Below are positions 28,206-38,936 of a stretch of DNA of 64,000 nt, in pieces. Positions within the stretch are counted from its first letter, which is position 1; each line of letters opens with the position of its first letter. The notes beneath the pieces are model-generated. The model searched no databases and was not told the origin of the DNA. It saw only the letters and a list, made by a program, of their open reading frames with translations. The position numbers were made by a program, and so were the translations under genes. The stretch is from Pythium myriotylum (Eukaryota; Oomycota; Peronosporomycetes; Pythiales; Pythiaceae), in contig JALJCQ010000027.1 in assembly GCA_023091665.1 (NCBI GenBank), forward strand, positions 558,001-622,000, written 5' to 3'.

Positions 28206-29609
28206 CTAGTTGCTCTTCTCGAGATTCGCCCAGGCGTCGGCCCACGTGCTGCTCCGCTTGCAAAGCGAGTTGAGCGGCTTGTCGAAGAGCTCAAACTTGC
28301 TCCCGGCGCCGCTTGTGACTTTGCAGGTCTTGGCAAAGTCACCAACGGTCTGCTGGAGCGCGCCGATCTTGGCCACGTACTCTTCAAGCGGGCACGACGA
28401 GCCCGGACCGGACGTGCAGCCCGGGATCGCGTGCACGGCTTCATTCACAGATACGCGTACATAGCGCTTGTTGCCGCACTTGAGACGCTCGGTGACGAGG
28501 CGTGCCCCCATCGGCGTGAGACGCGACGAGTGGTAGATGCGGCTTGGGCTCGACGAGAAATTCTTGTCTTCCACAAGCCCCATGGTCGTCAAGAAAGTGT
28601 TGATCTGCGTGTCGTGTGTGAAGGCGACGTAGACGTTCTGACACGAGGCTGTCGTGGGCTGCGACATCAGGTTGGCGATCGCCGAGATGACCGGGTAGCC
28701 CACCGTGCGCGCCAGCGGGTTGCCCCAGCTCGAGCCGTAGTAGTAGCCGATGTCCTTGTTGTACGCGTAGATCTCCCACTCTTCGTCCGTGAAAATCTTG
28801 CAGAAGCGCTTCTGGTCTTTACCAAGAAGATTCATCTCGTACATGCAGATATCCATCAAGCCAAGCGCATCATCAATCGTGAAGCCGTAGCCTGGCCAGA
28901 GCGACTCCATGCGCGCCACGAACTTGGCCTCAACTGTCTTCTTGTACGCAGCCGACGGCGCGTCTGCGAGCGAATCCTTGACGAACGCTGGGCACGTGTC
29001 AATCGGCGTCAGCGTGTTGCCTCCAAGCGTCGTATCCTTGGAGTTGGACGTCACGAGGTTCTTGTAGCCACTAGCCGCGGCCTTGGGGCCAAAGTAACCA
29101 TCCATGAACGCCTTGGCCGTAAGCTGCACTCGCTCAACCGACCCAGACCACATGGTCGTCTGCTCGTTGAAGAGCTTCGGGTACTTCTCGAGCATCGTCT
29201 TGCCGAACTGCTTACCCTCTTCGAGTCCGAGCTTGGTGATGTTCTCAGGCATCGAGACCGAGTCCGGCACGACGTCGCTGAAGTTCCAGTTCTTAAGGAA
29301 CTGGAGCTCAGGCGCGACCGGTAGCTTGCCCGCCGCAATCGTCTCGGCAATGCGGTTGCTGGCGGCGATACAGCCATTGTAGCTGCCGCGACTCGGGTAA
29401 CGCGTCATGTGGCGAACAATTGCGTAGACCTGGTCCACTTCGCACTCGGCTGGCAGCTTCGTCTGCGCGGCGGGGAGCGTCGGCACGGCTGGGTGGTAGT
29501 AATGAAGCATGCTGGCGCGGTCGGACAGGTCGAAGCCTTTCGAGTAGGCGTTGGCCGAGGCCACGGCGGCCGAGAGGGCGAGCGAGACAAACGTAGCTGA
29601 TACCTTCAT
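28206..29609 (-). CDS. secreted histidine acid phosphatase, HAP-1
   Basis: 467 residues. A signal peptide (MKVSATFVSLALSAAVASANA) is followed by a histidine acid phosphatase/phytase-like domain. The catalytic motif is RHMTRYP at 66-72 (family RHGxRxP, with Met for Gly) and the proton-donor HD is at 332-333 (FTHDTQ). Conserved Cys suggest an extracellular, disulfide-bonded enzyme releasing phosphate from organic esters or inositol phosphates. The start is set by the signal peptide and by an initiator only 17 bp upstream. It is nearly identical to HAP-2 (44516-45895) except for the N-terminal about 75 residues and the C-terminal tail. Confidence 0.88.
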   Translation of the reverse strand: MKVSATFVSLALSAAVASANAYSKGFDLSDRASMLHYYHPAVPTLPAAQTKLPAECEVDQVYAIVRHMTRYPSRGSYNGCIAASNRIAETIAAGKLPVAPELQFLKNWNFSDVVPDSVSMPENITKLGLEEGKQFGKTMLEKYPKLFNEQTTMWSGSVERVQLTAKAFMDGYFGPKAAASGYKNLVTSNSKDTTLGGNTLTPIDTCPAFVKDSLADAPSAAYKKTVEAKFVARMESLWPGYGFTIDDALGLMDICMYEMNLLGKDQKRFCKIFTDEEWEIYAYNKDIGYYYGSSWGNPLARTVGYPVISAIANLMSQPTTASCQNVYVAFTHDTQINTFLTTMGLVEDKNFSSSPSRIYHSSRLTPMGARLVTERLKCGNKRYVRVSVNEAVHAIPGCTSGPGSSCPLEEYVAKIGALQQTVGDFAKTCKVTSGAGSKFELFDKPLNSLCKRSSTWADAWANLEKSN

Positions 29610-29610
29610 G

Positions 29611-29628
29611 GAGCAATTTGGAGAGTGA
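29611..29628 (-). promoter_or_regulatory. oomycete initiator of HAP-1
   Basis: The minus strand reads TCACTCTCCAAATTG, with the predicted start at about 29626 and a 17-nt leader. Confidence 0.55.
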
Positions 29629-29939
29629 CGTATGGACCCCCCGAGGGCAGTGAGGGCCGCTTGTCCTTCGCTCGCTTGCGCGAAACCAGCCGTTTGGGAC
29701 AGCCCTTGAAGTGGTCGACATCCAGCAAATCGCATGTGGATGAGATACCTTCGTCCATGGCGTGGTGGGTGAGCCGGGAAACCGACTTCATCGACTGTCC
29801 ACTGAGAACCGTTGTTGTCCAGTTTGATGATCCTAGAAGACCAGATCCAAAGATAAATATGGTCATGTACTTCGATCTGAAAAGGCCAAACCTTAGCATG
29901 GCCGTGTAAGCTTCATCACTCTCTTCCTACTTGTGTTCA
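29629..29939. other. intergenic, no gene seen
   Basis: Spacer between MBL-1 and the HAP-1 promoter. Confidence 0.4.
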
Positions 29940-30767
29940 TCACAATATGCGGGTGGCTTTGCCTGGCTCAAGGAGAAGGAACTTGTCCTTGAGCTTGTTA
30001 TCATCACCACTCAAAACGCGCTTGAGTTCTTCTTCGGGTTCGGCAAAATGCAGCCACGACTCGTAGTGGAGAGGCACAATCGCATCGGCCTCGATGTCGC
30101 TTGCAAATCGGATCGCCTCCTTGCTGTCCAACGTGATCACGAGCGGACCTGTGGGCAATGGCACCGTCGCAGCACCCAAGTTCAGCACAGCCAACACCAC
30201 ACTGTACTCCTTCTGCAGACGCTGAGCCACCTCAGGAACGTACACCGTGTCGCCAGAGAGGTAGATGACGTTCGGACGGCCGTCGCCATCCTTGCCAAAC
30301 GCGTCCGTGTGGATGATAAAGCCGATGCACTCTCCACCAGGGAGGTGGTCGCATGGCGTGGCGGTGATCGTGAAGGTCTTGCCGGCCACGGTGAGCTGCG
30401 TGGTCTCCCATGGGGCGAGGCCGCGGACACCAGGACGAGGCGCAAGGTTCGTGGCACCATGCTGCGTGGTGAGCACGTGGCGTCCGTTGAGCAGTGTGCG
30501 GCCGGCCGCATCGAGGTTGTCCGCGTGGTCTTCATGCGAGAGCAGCACGGCCTCGAACGGTGGTAGGTCGTGGAGAGATAACGCTGGTGCAATAGTTCGC
30601 TTAAGAACTCTACCGGTGTTGCCCACCGGGTACTCGGTGCCTTGCGGGTCGAATGCAGGGTCCGTGAGGAAGTTGATCCCGTCGATCGAGAGGATCGCAG
30701 TCGCCGTGCTAATGTGCGTGAGCGACACGGAGCTGGTGAAGGATGCGGGCCTCTGGAAAGCGGCCAT
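29940..30767 (-). CDS. metallo-beta-lactamase-fold hydrolase, MBL-1
   Basis: 275 residues of the UlaG-like/Lactamase_B type. THISTATAILSIDG is followed by FLTDPAF. The metal motif reads SHEDHADNLD (residues 77-86) instead of the classical HxHxDH, then come TPCDH, SGDT and PLHYESW near the end. The HxxH-x-DN variant may alter the metal site. Substrate unknown; hydrolysis of a lactone or phosphodiester is possible. No signal peptide. An initiator (TCATTTCCCAACTTTT) lies 24 bp upstream. 398 nt (30166-30563) look identical to MBL-2, while the flanks differ. Confidence 0.83.
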   Translation of the reverse strand: MAAFQRPASFTSSVSLTHISTATAILSIDGINFLTDPAFDPQGTEYPVGNTGRVLKRTIAPALSLHDLPPFEAVLLSHEDHADNLDAAGRTLLNGRHVLTTQHGATNLAPRPGVRGLAPWETTQLTVAGKTFTITATPCDHLPGGECIGFIIHTDAFGKDGDGRPNVIYLSGDTVYVPEVAQRLQKEYSVVLAVLNLGAATVPLPTGPLVITLDSKEAIRFASDIEADAIVPLHYESWLHFAEPEEELKRVLSGDDNKLKDKFLLLEPGKATRIL

Positions 30768-31495
30768 GGCGGACGAGAAAAGTTGGGAAATGAGCCGCGT
30801 CGATCGATGCCGCGCGAGGATTGCGTACGAACGTCATGTTTAGTAGGATTACGGAAGAGCTCGTGATGGGCTCAACTGAGATATCGATCTTCTTGGGTCA
30901 TGCAAAGCTCCACTCACAAAAGCATAAAGGTCAATTTAAGCGATGTACTAACATAAATTAAATAAGAGGTAATGGTACTTCGAAATGGCCATTATTCTCT
31001 ATATATCAGTACATTTGGAGCTATTCAGCGTACCAACAGTGTGGAATGACACGCATAAGGGATTAGAGGCTTATCGACGCATAGCGGTTTCTCACGTCGC
31101 CTCGGCTGCAACTCTCGGACCTTGACTTCAACGTCGATGCGATTAGCTCTTTTCATTGGCGGTCGCTGGGTCGCAGGATGTGATTGCGCTTGGATTCGAG
31201 GACCCGTTTGCTGGGACTTCCTTCCACACAATCTCCCTCTTGGAATATCCATGCTCAACTCCACTCAGGAGGATGCCACCGAATCTTGCAACAGTCTCGA
31301 GATGTGGATAGCCATCCAAGCATCCGCTTTAAACATGTTGGGCAAACCTAAGCAGACCAGGGTGCTCCCAGGATGTATCCACGTTTCAGACACAGCTCAT
31401 GAGGAACGCGCACGTTGTCATTGTCACACATGGGAGTTCACACCTAGCAACCTGTGCTTACTAGTCACTACCCCCCTACTGGCACAAGAGAGGCC
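30768..31495. other. intergenic spacer between MBL-1 and MBL-2
   Basis: No gene. A TGTGATTGCG word lies at about 31179, upstream of MBL-1. Confidence 0.4.
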
Positions 31496-32317
31496 TTACA
31501 AAACGTGAGTGGCCTTACCCGGCTCGAGCACCAAGATCTTGTCCTTGAGTTTGTTGTCCTCGGCACTGAAAACGCTCTTGAGTTCTTCTTCAGGCTGGGC
31601 GAAGTGCGACCACGACTCGTAATGGAGAGGCACAATCGCGTCGGCCTCGATCTCGGCTGCGAGCTTGAGCGCCTGCTGGCCGTCCAAAGTGATCACGAGC
31701 GGACCCGTGGGCAATGGCACAGTCGCAGCACCCAAGTTCAGCACAGCCAACACCACACTGTACTCCTTCTGCAGACGCTGAGCCACCTCAGGAACGTACA
31801 CCGTGTCGCCAGAGAGGTAGATGACGTTCGGACGGCCGTCGCCATCCTTGCCAAACGCGTCCGTGTGGATGATAAAGCCGATGCACTCTCCACCAGGGAG
31901 GTGGTCGCATGGCGTGGCGGTGATCGTGAAGGTCTTGCCGGCCACGGTGAGCTGCGTGGTCTCCCATGGGGCGAGGCCGCGGACACCAGGACGAGGCGCA
32001 AGGTTCGTGGCACCATGCTGCGTGGTGAGCACGTGGCGTCCGTTGAGCAGTGTGCGGCCGGCCGCATCGAGGTTGTCCGCGTGGTCTTCATGCGAGAGCA
32101 GCACGGCCTCGAACGGTGGAAGGTCGTGGAGCTGGATGGCCGTCGCCGCCGTACGCTTGAGGATAGTCACACCGACGTCGTACTCGGAACCAACAGGATC
32201 GAAAGCAGGGTCCGTGAGGAAGTTGATCCCGTCGATCGTGAGGATCGCAGTCGCCGTGCTAATGTGCGTGAGCGACACGGAGCTGGTGAAGGATGCGGGC
32301 TTCTGGAAAGCGGCCAT
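31496..32317 (-). CDS. metallo-beta-lactamase-fold hydrolase, MBL-2
   Basis: 273 residues from MAAFQKPASF; the 14-codon upstream extension is rejected because an initiator (TCACTTCTCAATCTTC) lies 25 bp before this ATG. It shares SHEDHADNLD, TPCDH and SGDT with MBL-1. It differs around residues 43-65, where it has a two-residue shorter loop, and in the C-terminal third. Confidence 0.83.
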   Translation of the reverse strand: MAAFQKPASFTSSVSLTHISTATAILTIDGINFLTDPAFDPVGSEYDVGVTILKRTAATAIQLHDLPPFEAVLLSHEDHADNLDAAGRTLLNGRHVLTTQHGATNLAPRPGVRGLAPWETTQLTVAGKTFTITATPCDHLPGGECIGFIIHTDAFGKDGDGRPNVIYLSGDTVYVPEVAQRLQKEYSVVLAVLNLGAATVPLPTGPLVITLDGQQALKLAAEIEADAIVPLHYESWSHFAQPEEELKSVFSAEDNKLKDKILVLEPGKATHVL

Positions 32318-33750
32318 GGCGGAAGAGAGAAGATTGAGAAGTGAGCCGAGCTTTTTCACTTCACAAGGCTGATCGTAATCCCGCCACCCACTTCGAGTGG
32401 TTTATCCTGGATGACTCTTGTTCGGACTGTCATCACGTCGACGGAGGCAGGTCTTTTCATTGGTGGTCTCAGTCACAGCGCCCAATTGATTGGCTTTTGC
32501 GTCCATGGGGATGGGTCCGCTGAGCAACTGACAGCGCGGACAACCGCAGAAGAGGACGATATGACGCCTCGCGCATTCAAGTCAAGCGTGATTTGAATTT
32601 GTCCACCATCCATCAGATTCATACAGTTGCATGAATACGGGAAGCGCAAAATTTTGCTTGTGTTGACACACTGAGAGTGCGTTGGTGTTGGTGCGAGCTC
32701 AGGACTGCAATGACTGCGAGAGAAAAATCAAAGGCAAACTCAAGACCCACACAAAAGGCTTGCCCTTCACCCTTGTTGATTAATACAGCTCCTATTTCCC
32801 CTCTTTTGGTCAAGACAATCCTTTTTGTTAATAAAGAAGTTTGGCCCACATGCACTTCCAAGAGCGATCATCTCTAAACTGATCCCTCTCCAAAACGGAA
32901 CTGTCAGGTTCGGAATGACCATTGATCAGCCCACGCGAAAAGGCTGCAAGACTGAGAAAACCGATATCCGGTTGAAGTCGATACGTTTTAATTTTCCGCT
33001 AATGTGGCGATAGTGTACAGCAAATTGTCCTCTCAATCTGTCGTCTGGGAGGAAGACACTCGTTCAGAGATTGCTGATGTCGCCGTGGGCATGGCAGAGT
33101 CACTGCTCTGATAGATAATCCGAGCCCAGAGCAAATCTTCGAACACATTCAACTGAAGTGATTTGCTCCCATTCCACCGGACCATGGTCACTACGCGAAA
33201 GTCCAACGGGTCGTTGTCGACGTGGATTAGAGTAAACCGACAGGTAGTTGACGCATGGCAACTGATGGGAAGCTTTACAACTCCTTCAGTAATCCAAACA
33301 AAAAATAGGCGAAGTGCCTTGCGAGTCAGTCAGTTGATTCAGTAGAAGGTTTGCAGTAGCGCTATCTACAGACATCCGTGATGATCAGATGCACAGCCGA
33401 GATTACAAATCAGCAAAAATCGAACCTGGGCGCGGTGGTGACACGACACGCATGTCCCCGCGCCAGTGGCCAATGACAGGGGCGGGCAGCTCCTTCTTTT
33501 CAAGCACTCCCACGTCTAAAATAGGTCTATAACAGGCACACAATCCATCCTCTTATGTGCTCCTACTGTCTCCCCCGCAGTATTAGTCCGAGGTTCAACC
33601 CGGACAAATCTCTCGCACGAAGCGGGTAATGGTGGCTGCCATTCGTGTCTTCCAGTATCCACCATTCGATCTGGTGAGTGTGTCGCAAACGGATCTTGTT
33701 GGTACCAACTGCAGCGACCATTCGAAAAGAATCCTCGTCAGTCAGCAGTC
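32318..33750. other. 1.4-kb stretch without a gene
   Basis: AT-richer than its surroundings. Only short frames, no repeat or RNA gene recognised. Promoters of MBL-2 and the first SDR lie at its two ends. Confidence 0.4.
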
Positions 33751-34710
33751 ATGACGATCGCCGTGGTGGTCACAGGCGCGTCGCGCGGCTTTGGCCGCTG
33801 CCTCGCACTTGATTTCTGTAGGCAGATCACCAATAGTGATGTCGACATGGTACGTCCCGGTGCAAAGTAATTGACGGGTAGCACGGCTCATGTGTTTGCT
33901 TCTGCATGGCTCGGCCTGCAGTATTTGTGGGCAAGAAACGAGGTGGATCTACGGGAATCAAAGAGATTGTTGCGTGAGGCGTGGGAGCAAAAAGAGTGTC
34001 ACGGTGGCGATTATTCAATGCAAGTTAGCGCAATACTTGCTGATCTTGGACACCATGGCGATTACGCACCGAAGACCGAAGCGTTACTCGAAGAGCTCAA
34101 GGCTCGTACTTACGACCGTGTGTACCTCGTCCACAATGCGGGTTCGCATGGAGATCTCTGCTACTCACAGGAGTGGAATTCCCACGAGATGCTGACGCAG
34201 TTCTGGGAGACGAACGTGACTTCTCTTTTCTGGATCAACCAGCGGTTCCTGGATGTGTATGGTGCTACGCGGGAAGAACTCACCAGCGACACGCCGGCGG
34301 CCGCGACTGGCACAGTGCTCACGCTACTCAACATCACGTCGATCTGCGCGATAGAGCCGTTCTCGACTCATGGTCTTTACTGCGCGGGTAAAGCAGCTCG
34401 AGAGATGCACTTCCGCGTCATCGCCAAGGAGCAACCAGCTTCAAGAGTCCGGGTGCTCAGCTACTCACCTGGCCCTATGGACACAGACATGCAGATGGCA
34501 GTTCGCGAGTCAAACCGCGTGGACAAAGAACTTCGCAAACTCTTCGTCTCGATGCATGCCGACGGCGAGCTGATCGACCCGAGAGACTCGTCCAGTCGAT
34601 GTGTAGAGTTCGTTCTCAGTGACAAGTTCGACAATGGGACACGCTCCAATTACTACAGCGTCGCAGGCGTCGACGCTGGTCGAGTGCGTGGCATAGTTGC
34701 GGGGCATTGA
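33751..34710 (+). CDS. sepiapterin-reductase-like SDR, SPR-A
   Basis: Two exons, 33751-33849 and 33922-34710, with a 72-bp GT-AG intron; 295 residues. TGASRGFGR starts the Rossmann fold. LVHNAGSHGDL corresponds to the NNAG motif, and YCAGKAAREM holds the YxxxK catalytic pair. RVLSYSPGPMDTDMQ matches the C-terminal signature of sepiapterin reductase. Expected activity is NADPH-dependent reduction of pterin or other diketones; whether it makes tetrahydrobiopterin here is unknown. The splice sites were chosen because they restore the canonical start and match SPR-D, whose single intron is at the same place. Confidence 0.82.
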
Positions 34711-35291
34711 CGGCGGCTAGCCTTTTCAAGAATCCATAAAGTATTGTATCACTCGTCGAAAAGCTCTGGCGCATCAGCATCGATTTGCACAGGGATCTTG
34801 TCGGCAAGTTGCGGTGTTGTTGCGCTGTCTCACAGTTGAGTCTTAGGAACTCCAGGTCGCTGTCAGGCTAATCCGAAGCTTCCATTTTCTCCAATCGTTC
34901 AACTTCGCATGCCCTCGAGCTGCTTCGACTGGTCGTAAATACTTGTGATCTCGCGATGAGCTAATCTGTACCCATATTTTGCCCATCTCCCTTGCAACAA
35001 ACTGACGAAAAGAAGATGGGCAAAAATGGCCGTTTGATTAGCCATGCAGTTGAAGACAAGTCGGGAGACAGTATTTAGCCCAATTGGATGTCTCTGAGCT
35101 CTCCGGATCCAAGAGTTGCGAACCATGATTCTGTCTTCCAATGAACATGGACGATGACACCAACACCACCATTAAGATTCCCTCTCCTCCCCCCAAGCAC
35201 ACACAGACACACACCACAGACGCGATCACTGTCTTGTCATTCTGCAATTTGCCAGCTCCAGCGCAACCACCAGCTCTTCAAGTACTCCACT
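34711..35291. other. intergenic, promoter of QRL-14
   Basis: No gene and no good initiator. A CA-rich simple tract lies near 35190-35220. Confidence 0.4.
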
Positions 35292-36194
35292 ATGGTCGTC
35301 ACCGTCGATACCAACGCCACGCTACTTGTCACTGGCGCCTCGGGCCAGCTCGGCCAACAAGTGGTCAAGTATCTGCTCGACACGCTCAAGGTCTCACCTG
35401 GCCAAATCGTCGCCGGGTCTCGCAACCCGGACAAGCTCAAGGCGTTTGCCGACCGCGGCGTGGTCACGTGTCGCCTTGATTTCAACGACGCGGCTTCGAT
35501 CGAAGCGGCTGCCAAGGGCGTCGATCGCGCGCTGATCATCAGTGGAAACGATATCTTTGGACGCCTCGCCGGTCACAAGACGGCTGTCACGGCACTTGTC
35601 TCGGCTGGTGTCAAGCACATTCTCTATACGTCGTTCCACAACGTCGAGCACTCGCTCGCATTTGTGTGCAAGGACCACTTGGAAACCGAGCAATTCATCC
35701 GTGAGAGCAAGGTCGAAGGCTACACGTTCCTGCGCAACGGTCTCTACATGGACGACGTCAATGCAATCACTGGTGCAAAACACTCTGGCAAGTGGTTCAC
35801 GGCAGCCAAGGAAGGTAAGGTCGCCTTTATCTGCCGCGACGATCTGGCCTTTGCAGCGGCCTCAGCGTTGGCCAGCGACAAGTACGAGAATCAGATTTAC
35901 GAGGTCACGGGCGCCGAGGCGTTGGGTGTGGAGGAGATCGTCGCCAATGTCAGCAAGGCCCTCGGCTCGACAATTGAGGTTGTCCACGTCTCGACCGACG
36001 AGCTTGCGCAGATCCTGGCCCAGGCCACGGGCTTCCCAGAACAAGTGACGAAGGTGTTCACGTCGTTTGACGCGAGTGCTGCGGCTGGCAAGGCTGGCGA
36101 GCCGACCTCGGACTTCAAGCTGCTCACTGGACGTGATCCTTTGTCGCATGCGGCCTGGGTGGAGGCCAACTCTGCTTTTTTCAAGGCCCTCTAA
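35292..36194 (+). CDS. QorB/NmrA-like reductase, QRL-14
   Basis: 300 residues from MVVTVD, with GASGQLG at 15-21 and ISGNDIFGRLAGHK intact. LRNGLYMDDVNA replaces LRNGLYFDND, and AAKEGKVAFICRDDLAF replaces the usual AAKDGKLAGISRDDLAL. It is isolated 7.5 kb from the rest of the family, among SDR genes. Confidence 0.85.
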   Translation: MVVTVDTNATLLVTGASGQLGQQVVKYLLDTLKVSPGQIVAGSRNPDKLKAFADRGVVTCRLDFNDAASIEAAAKGVDRALIISGNDIFGRLAGHKTAVTALVSAGVKHILYTSFHNVEHSLAFVCKDHLETEQFIRESKVEGYTFLRNGLYMDDVNAITGAKHSGKWFTAAKEGKVAFICRDDLAFAAASALASDKYENQIYEVTGAEALGVEEIVANVSKALGSTIEVVHVSTDELAQILAQATGFPEQVTKVFTSFDASAAAGKAGEPTSDFKLLTGRDPLSHAAWVEANSAFFKAL

Positions 36195-36382
36195 GCCCAA
36201 GCCAACTCACCGCACACCTCGGTGAGTGAAGTTCAAGCGATCGATTCACAGGTGGCTTGATGGCGTTGAAAGTCGAAAATCAACTCGTTTTTTTAGCTTA
36301 GCTGCGCTGTCTCAGTGGAGATGAAGTAGCCACGTCTGACTAATTCATCGAATGCAAACTTCCTCTTAACGTTGAGTGCTCC

Positions 36383-37399
36383 TTAGTTGTCAAACGAGGT
36401 ATTGGATGATTTGTACTCGATTGTGCTTCCAGTGGCATAGGCATCTGCGACAATTGCCTCCACCAAAACCTGCGCTGAGTCTTCGGCTCGTGCAAGCTCA
36501 CCCTGTACAGCCAAAGCACTTGATCAACACAAGTTCCAGCTATGTCTCTACAATCTACCATGTCCATACGTTATTCTTGAAGCCTTCAAATATCGCGCGG
36601 ATTTCGGGTGGAAAAACCTTCGACTCACGGAGCTCGTCCTGCATCTCCGTGTCCAACGCGCCAGGCCAGTAGTTGACTACACGCACACAGCCGTTCGCTT
36701 TCGTCTCTTCTGCAATAACGCGAAAGTGCATCTCACGCGCCGCTTTTCCGGTGCAGTAGAGACCACATAATGAAAAAGGCGTCACTGCGACATTCGAGGA
36801 GATGTTGGCAAGCACAATGCGCGTCGACGGTTGGTTTTTGAACGCCGCAAGCAACTTGGCGTTTAGGAAGCAGACCGAGTTGAGGTTTAGCTCCCAGTAC
36901 GAAGCGAGCTCTCCTGCCGACTGCCAGACATCTGCGGAGCCAAGCTGGCCCACAGACGCAGCATTGTGAACGATATAGACCGACTCGTACGCTGGCTCGT
37001 GGCTTTTCAGCTGCAAACAAACACAAATTATATCGGTACAATGTGTCGGCTCTGTGTCCGGATCCTGTAGTACTTGTTGAACGAGTTCATCAACTTTCGG
37101 AACATAGTTGGTCTGGTCGCTCAAGTCCACACCAGCAGTCGAAACGACAATATTACTGCCACGATTGCGTGCAGCAGCTTCGACAGCGATGCGCGTTTCC
37201 TCCAGTTTAGCTCGACTTCGAGCCCACAAGAACTAAACGAAATTGGGTCAGCCTCCCCTTTTTCATTCGCTTTTGATCTGATGCATTTACTCACCAAATC
37301 CACCACTTTTTGAGTAGCACTTAGTTCGCTCGAGAGTGAGACTGCCACGGCTTGGCCGAAGCCCCTCGAAGCTCCTGTGATCAGAATCGCGATTGTCAT
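36383..37399 (-). CDS. sepiapterin-reductase-like SDR, SPR-B
   Basis: Four exons read on the minus strand: 37295-37399, 37074-37232, 36570-37010 and 36383-36502; 274 residues. Introns of 62, 63 and 67 bp have GT-AG ends. Motifs are TGASRGFGQ, VHNAASVGQL (Ala for Gly in NNAG), YCTGKAAREM and VVNYWPGALDTEMQ. Exon 2 and 3 lengths (159 and 441 nt) equal those of SPR-C, which supports the model. Intron 2 has no stop, so an unspliced reading frame exists but would interrupt the conserved region. Confidence 0.8.
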
Positions 37400-37528
37400 T
37401 GATTGATGAAGGAATGGTGGTTGTGCCGGACCGAGAAGATGTGGAAGTGAGCGACCATGACTCATTTCCGTAAGCCTCCCTGGAGCTCTGGGCGATGGAG
37501 AAGTAAACTTCTTGTCCAGACCGGTCTA

Positions 37529-37786
37529 TGCTTCGGATACACCACAATCACAACCACCATTCCTAAATGCAATGTCATAATCTCCGAAGTCACACCTCGC
37601 GTTACGCAATCGTTCGCTGCCTAGCGACCGCTACGTAGAAACTCGGATGTTTCATACCCCGGCCGGCCTTCGCTCGAGATGCACCACAATCACCATTAAT
37701 GCCGATACCACCATTCCTAAAAGTGACACCGTCATCCCTGAAATCGTTCCACGCGTTACGCAATCGTTCGCTGCCAGCGACCGCTA
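37529..37786. repeat. imperfect tandem repeat, two units of about 105-120 bp
   Basis: Units at about 37529-37633 and 37668-37786 share CACCACAATCAC, CACCATTCCTAAA and GTTACGCAATCGTTCGCTGC followed by AGCGACCGCTA. They lie between SPR-C and the SPR-B promoter. Confidence 0.65.
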
Positions 37787-37892
37787 TGCACTTCGTATGA
37801 CAAAGCAGTGTGAGAAAGATGTTAACTCAATCATAGAGACTTCTTCACAGCGAGATATTTGGTGCTGGCATATGAAACAAGTAAATTTCGCT

Positions 37893-38936
37893 TCACGGAA
37901 AGAGACCCTCACGCGCCACCAGCTTGCTAGGGTCAAAACGAATCGTAGTGCCGGAGGCGTACTTGTCTTCAGTTGTCAGCTGCGCGCAGTATAGAGCAGA
38001 GTCTTCGGCACGAACAAGCTGGCCCTGAGATAGAATAAATTCCATTCAGAAATCTCTTCTCCCAATGGACGAATTTTCGTCGAAGATCCAACGGTCTCAC
38101 CTTCTCCTTAAATGACACAAACAACTCGTGCGTCGCAGCAGGCATGGCAGGCGATTCGCGAATTTCATCCTGCAAATCGGTATCCATGGCGCCGGGAGAG
38201 TAGTTGAGCACGCGCACCTGGTCGGAACTCTTGTTCTCCTCGGCGATCACACGAAAGTGCATCTCCCTAGCAGCCTTTCCGGTGCAGTAGAGTCCGCTGC
38301 CAGCGATCGCGCTCGTCGCGACACCCGATGAAATGTTGATCAGCTTGACGTGGGTCAACGCGTGACCGCGGAATGCCGCGAGCACGCGCGCGTTGAAGAA
38401 GCACAACGAGTTGAGGTTCAACTCCCAGTACTCGGCGAGCTCGGCCGCCGAGTCCCACACTTCTGTGCACCCGAGGTGGCCTAGAGTGGCGGCGTTGTGG
38501 ATGATGTAGATGTCTTCGTAGGCCGGTGATTGAGCGTGAAGCTACATACCCCCAAAGCGCATGTTAGAAACTCGAGGTCTCCGATAAACAAATCAACCAC
38601 ATCGTACCTGCTTCACAAGTGTCTCGACTTGTCCAACGTAGCTTGCCTGACTGGAGAGATCCACACTCGTAAGAAACGTGCGAACCGACGTATTGTACTT
38701 CTGCGCCGCGGTCTTGACAGCTGCCTCCGTGTCCTTCAGCTTGGCCACATTGCGAGCCCAAAGGAACTGTTGTGTGCAAAATGAGACAAGTCAGAGCCTG
38801 AATATATTAATTGCAGGACGGTCTCACTTACAAAATCCGCCGACTTTTGCTTCACCCCGAGCTCGGCCGAGAGCGCGATCCCCACTGCGCGCCCGAAGCC
38901 CCGCGAGGCGCCGGTGACCACGACCGCCGCCACCAT
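37893..38936 (-). CDS. sepiapterin-reductase-like SDR, SPR-C
   Basis: Four exons on the minus strand: 38832-38936, 38608-38766, 38101-38541 and 37893-38024; 278 residues. Introns are 65, 66 and 76 bp with GT-AG ends. TGASRGFGR, IHNAATLGHL, YCTGKAAREM and VLNYSPGAMDTDLQ follow the family order. Exons 1-3 have exactly the lengths of SPR-B (105, 159 and 441 nt), so they are tandem duplicates. The last exon encodes the start GQLVRAEDSA, matching GELARAEDSA in SPR-B. Confidence 0.82.

Noticed and set aside
28431..29324. Long frames antisense to HAP-1 and HAP-2
   Set aside because: Mirror the coding bias of the phosphatase and have no start context, initiator or family features.
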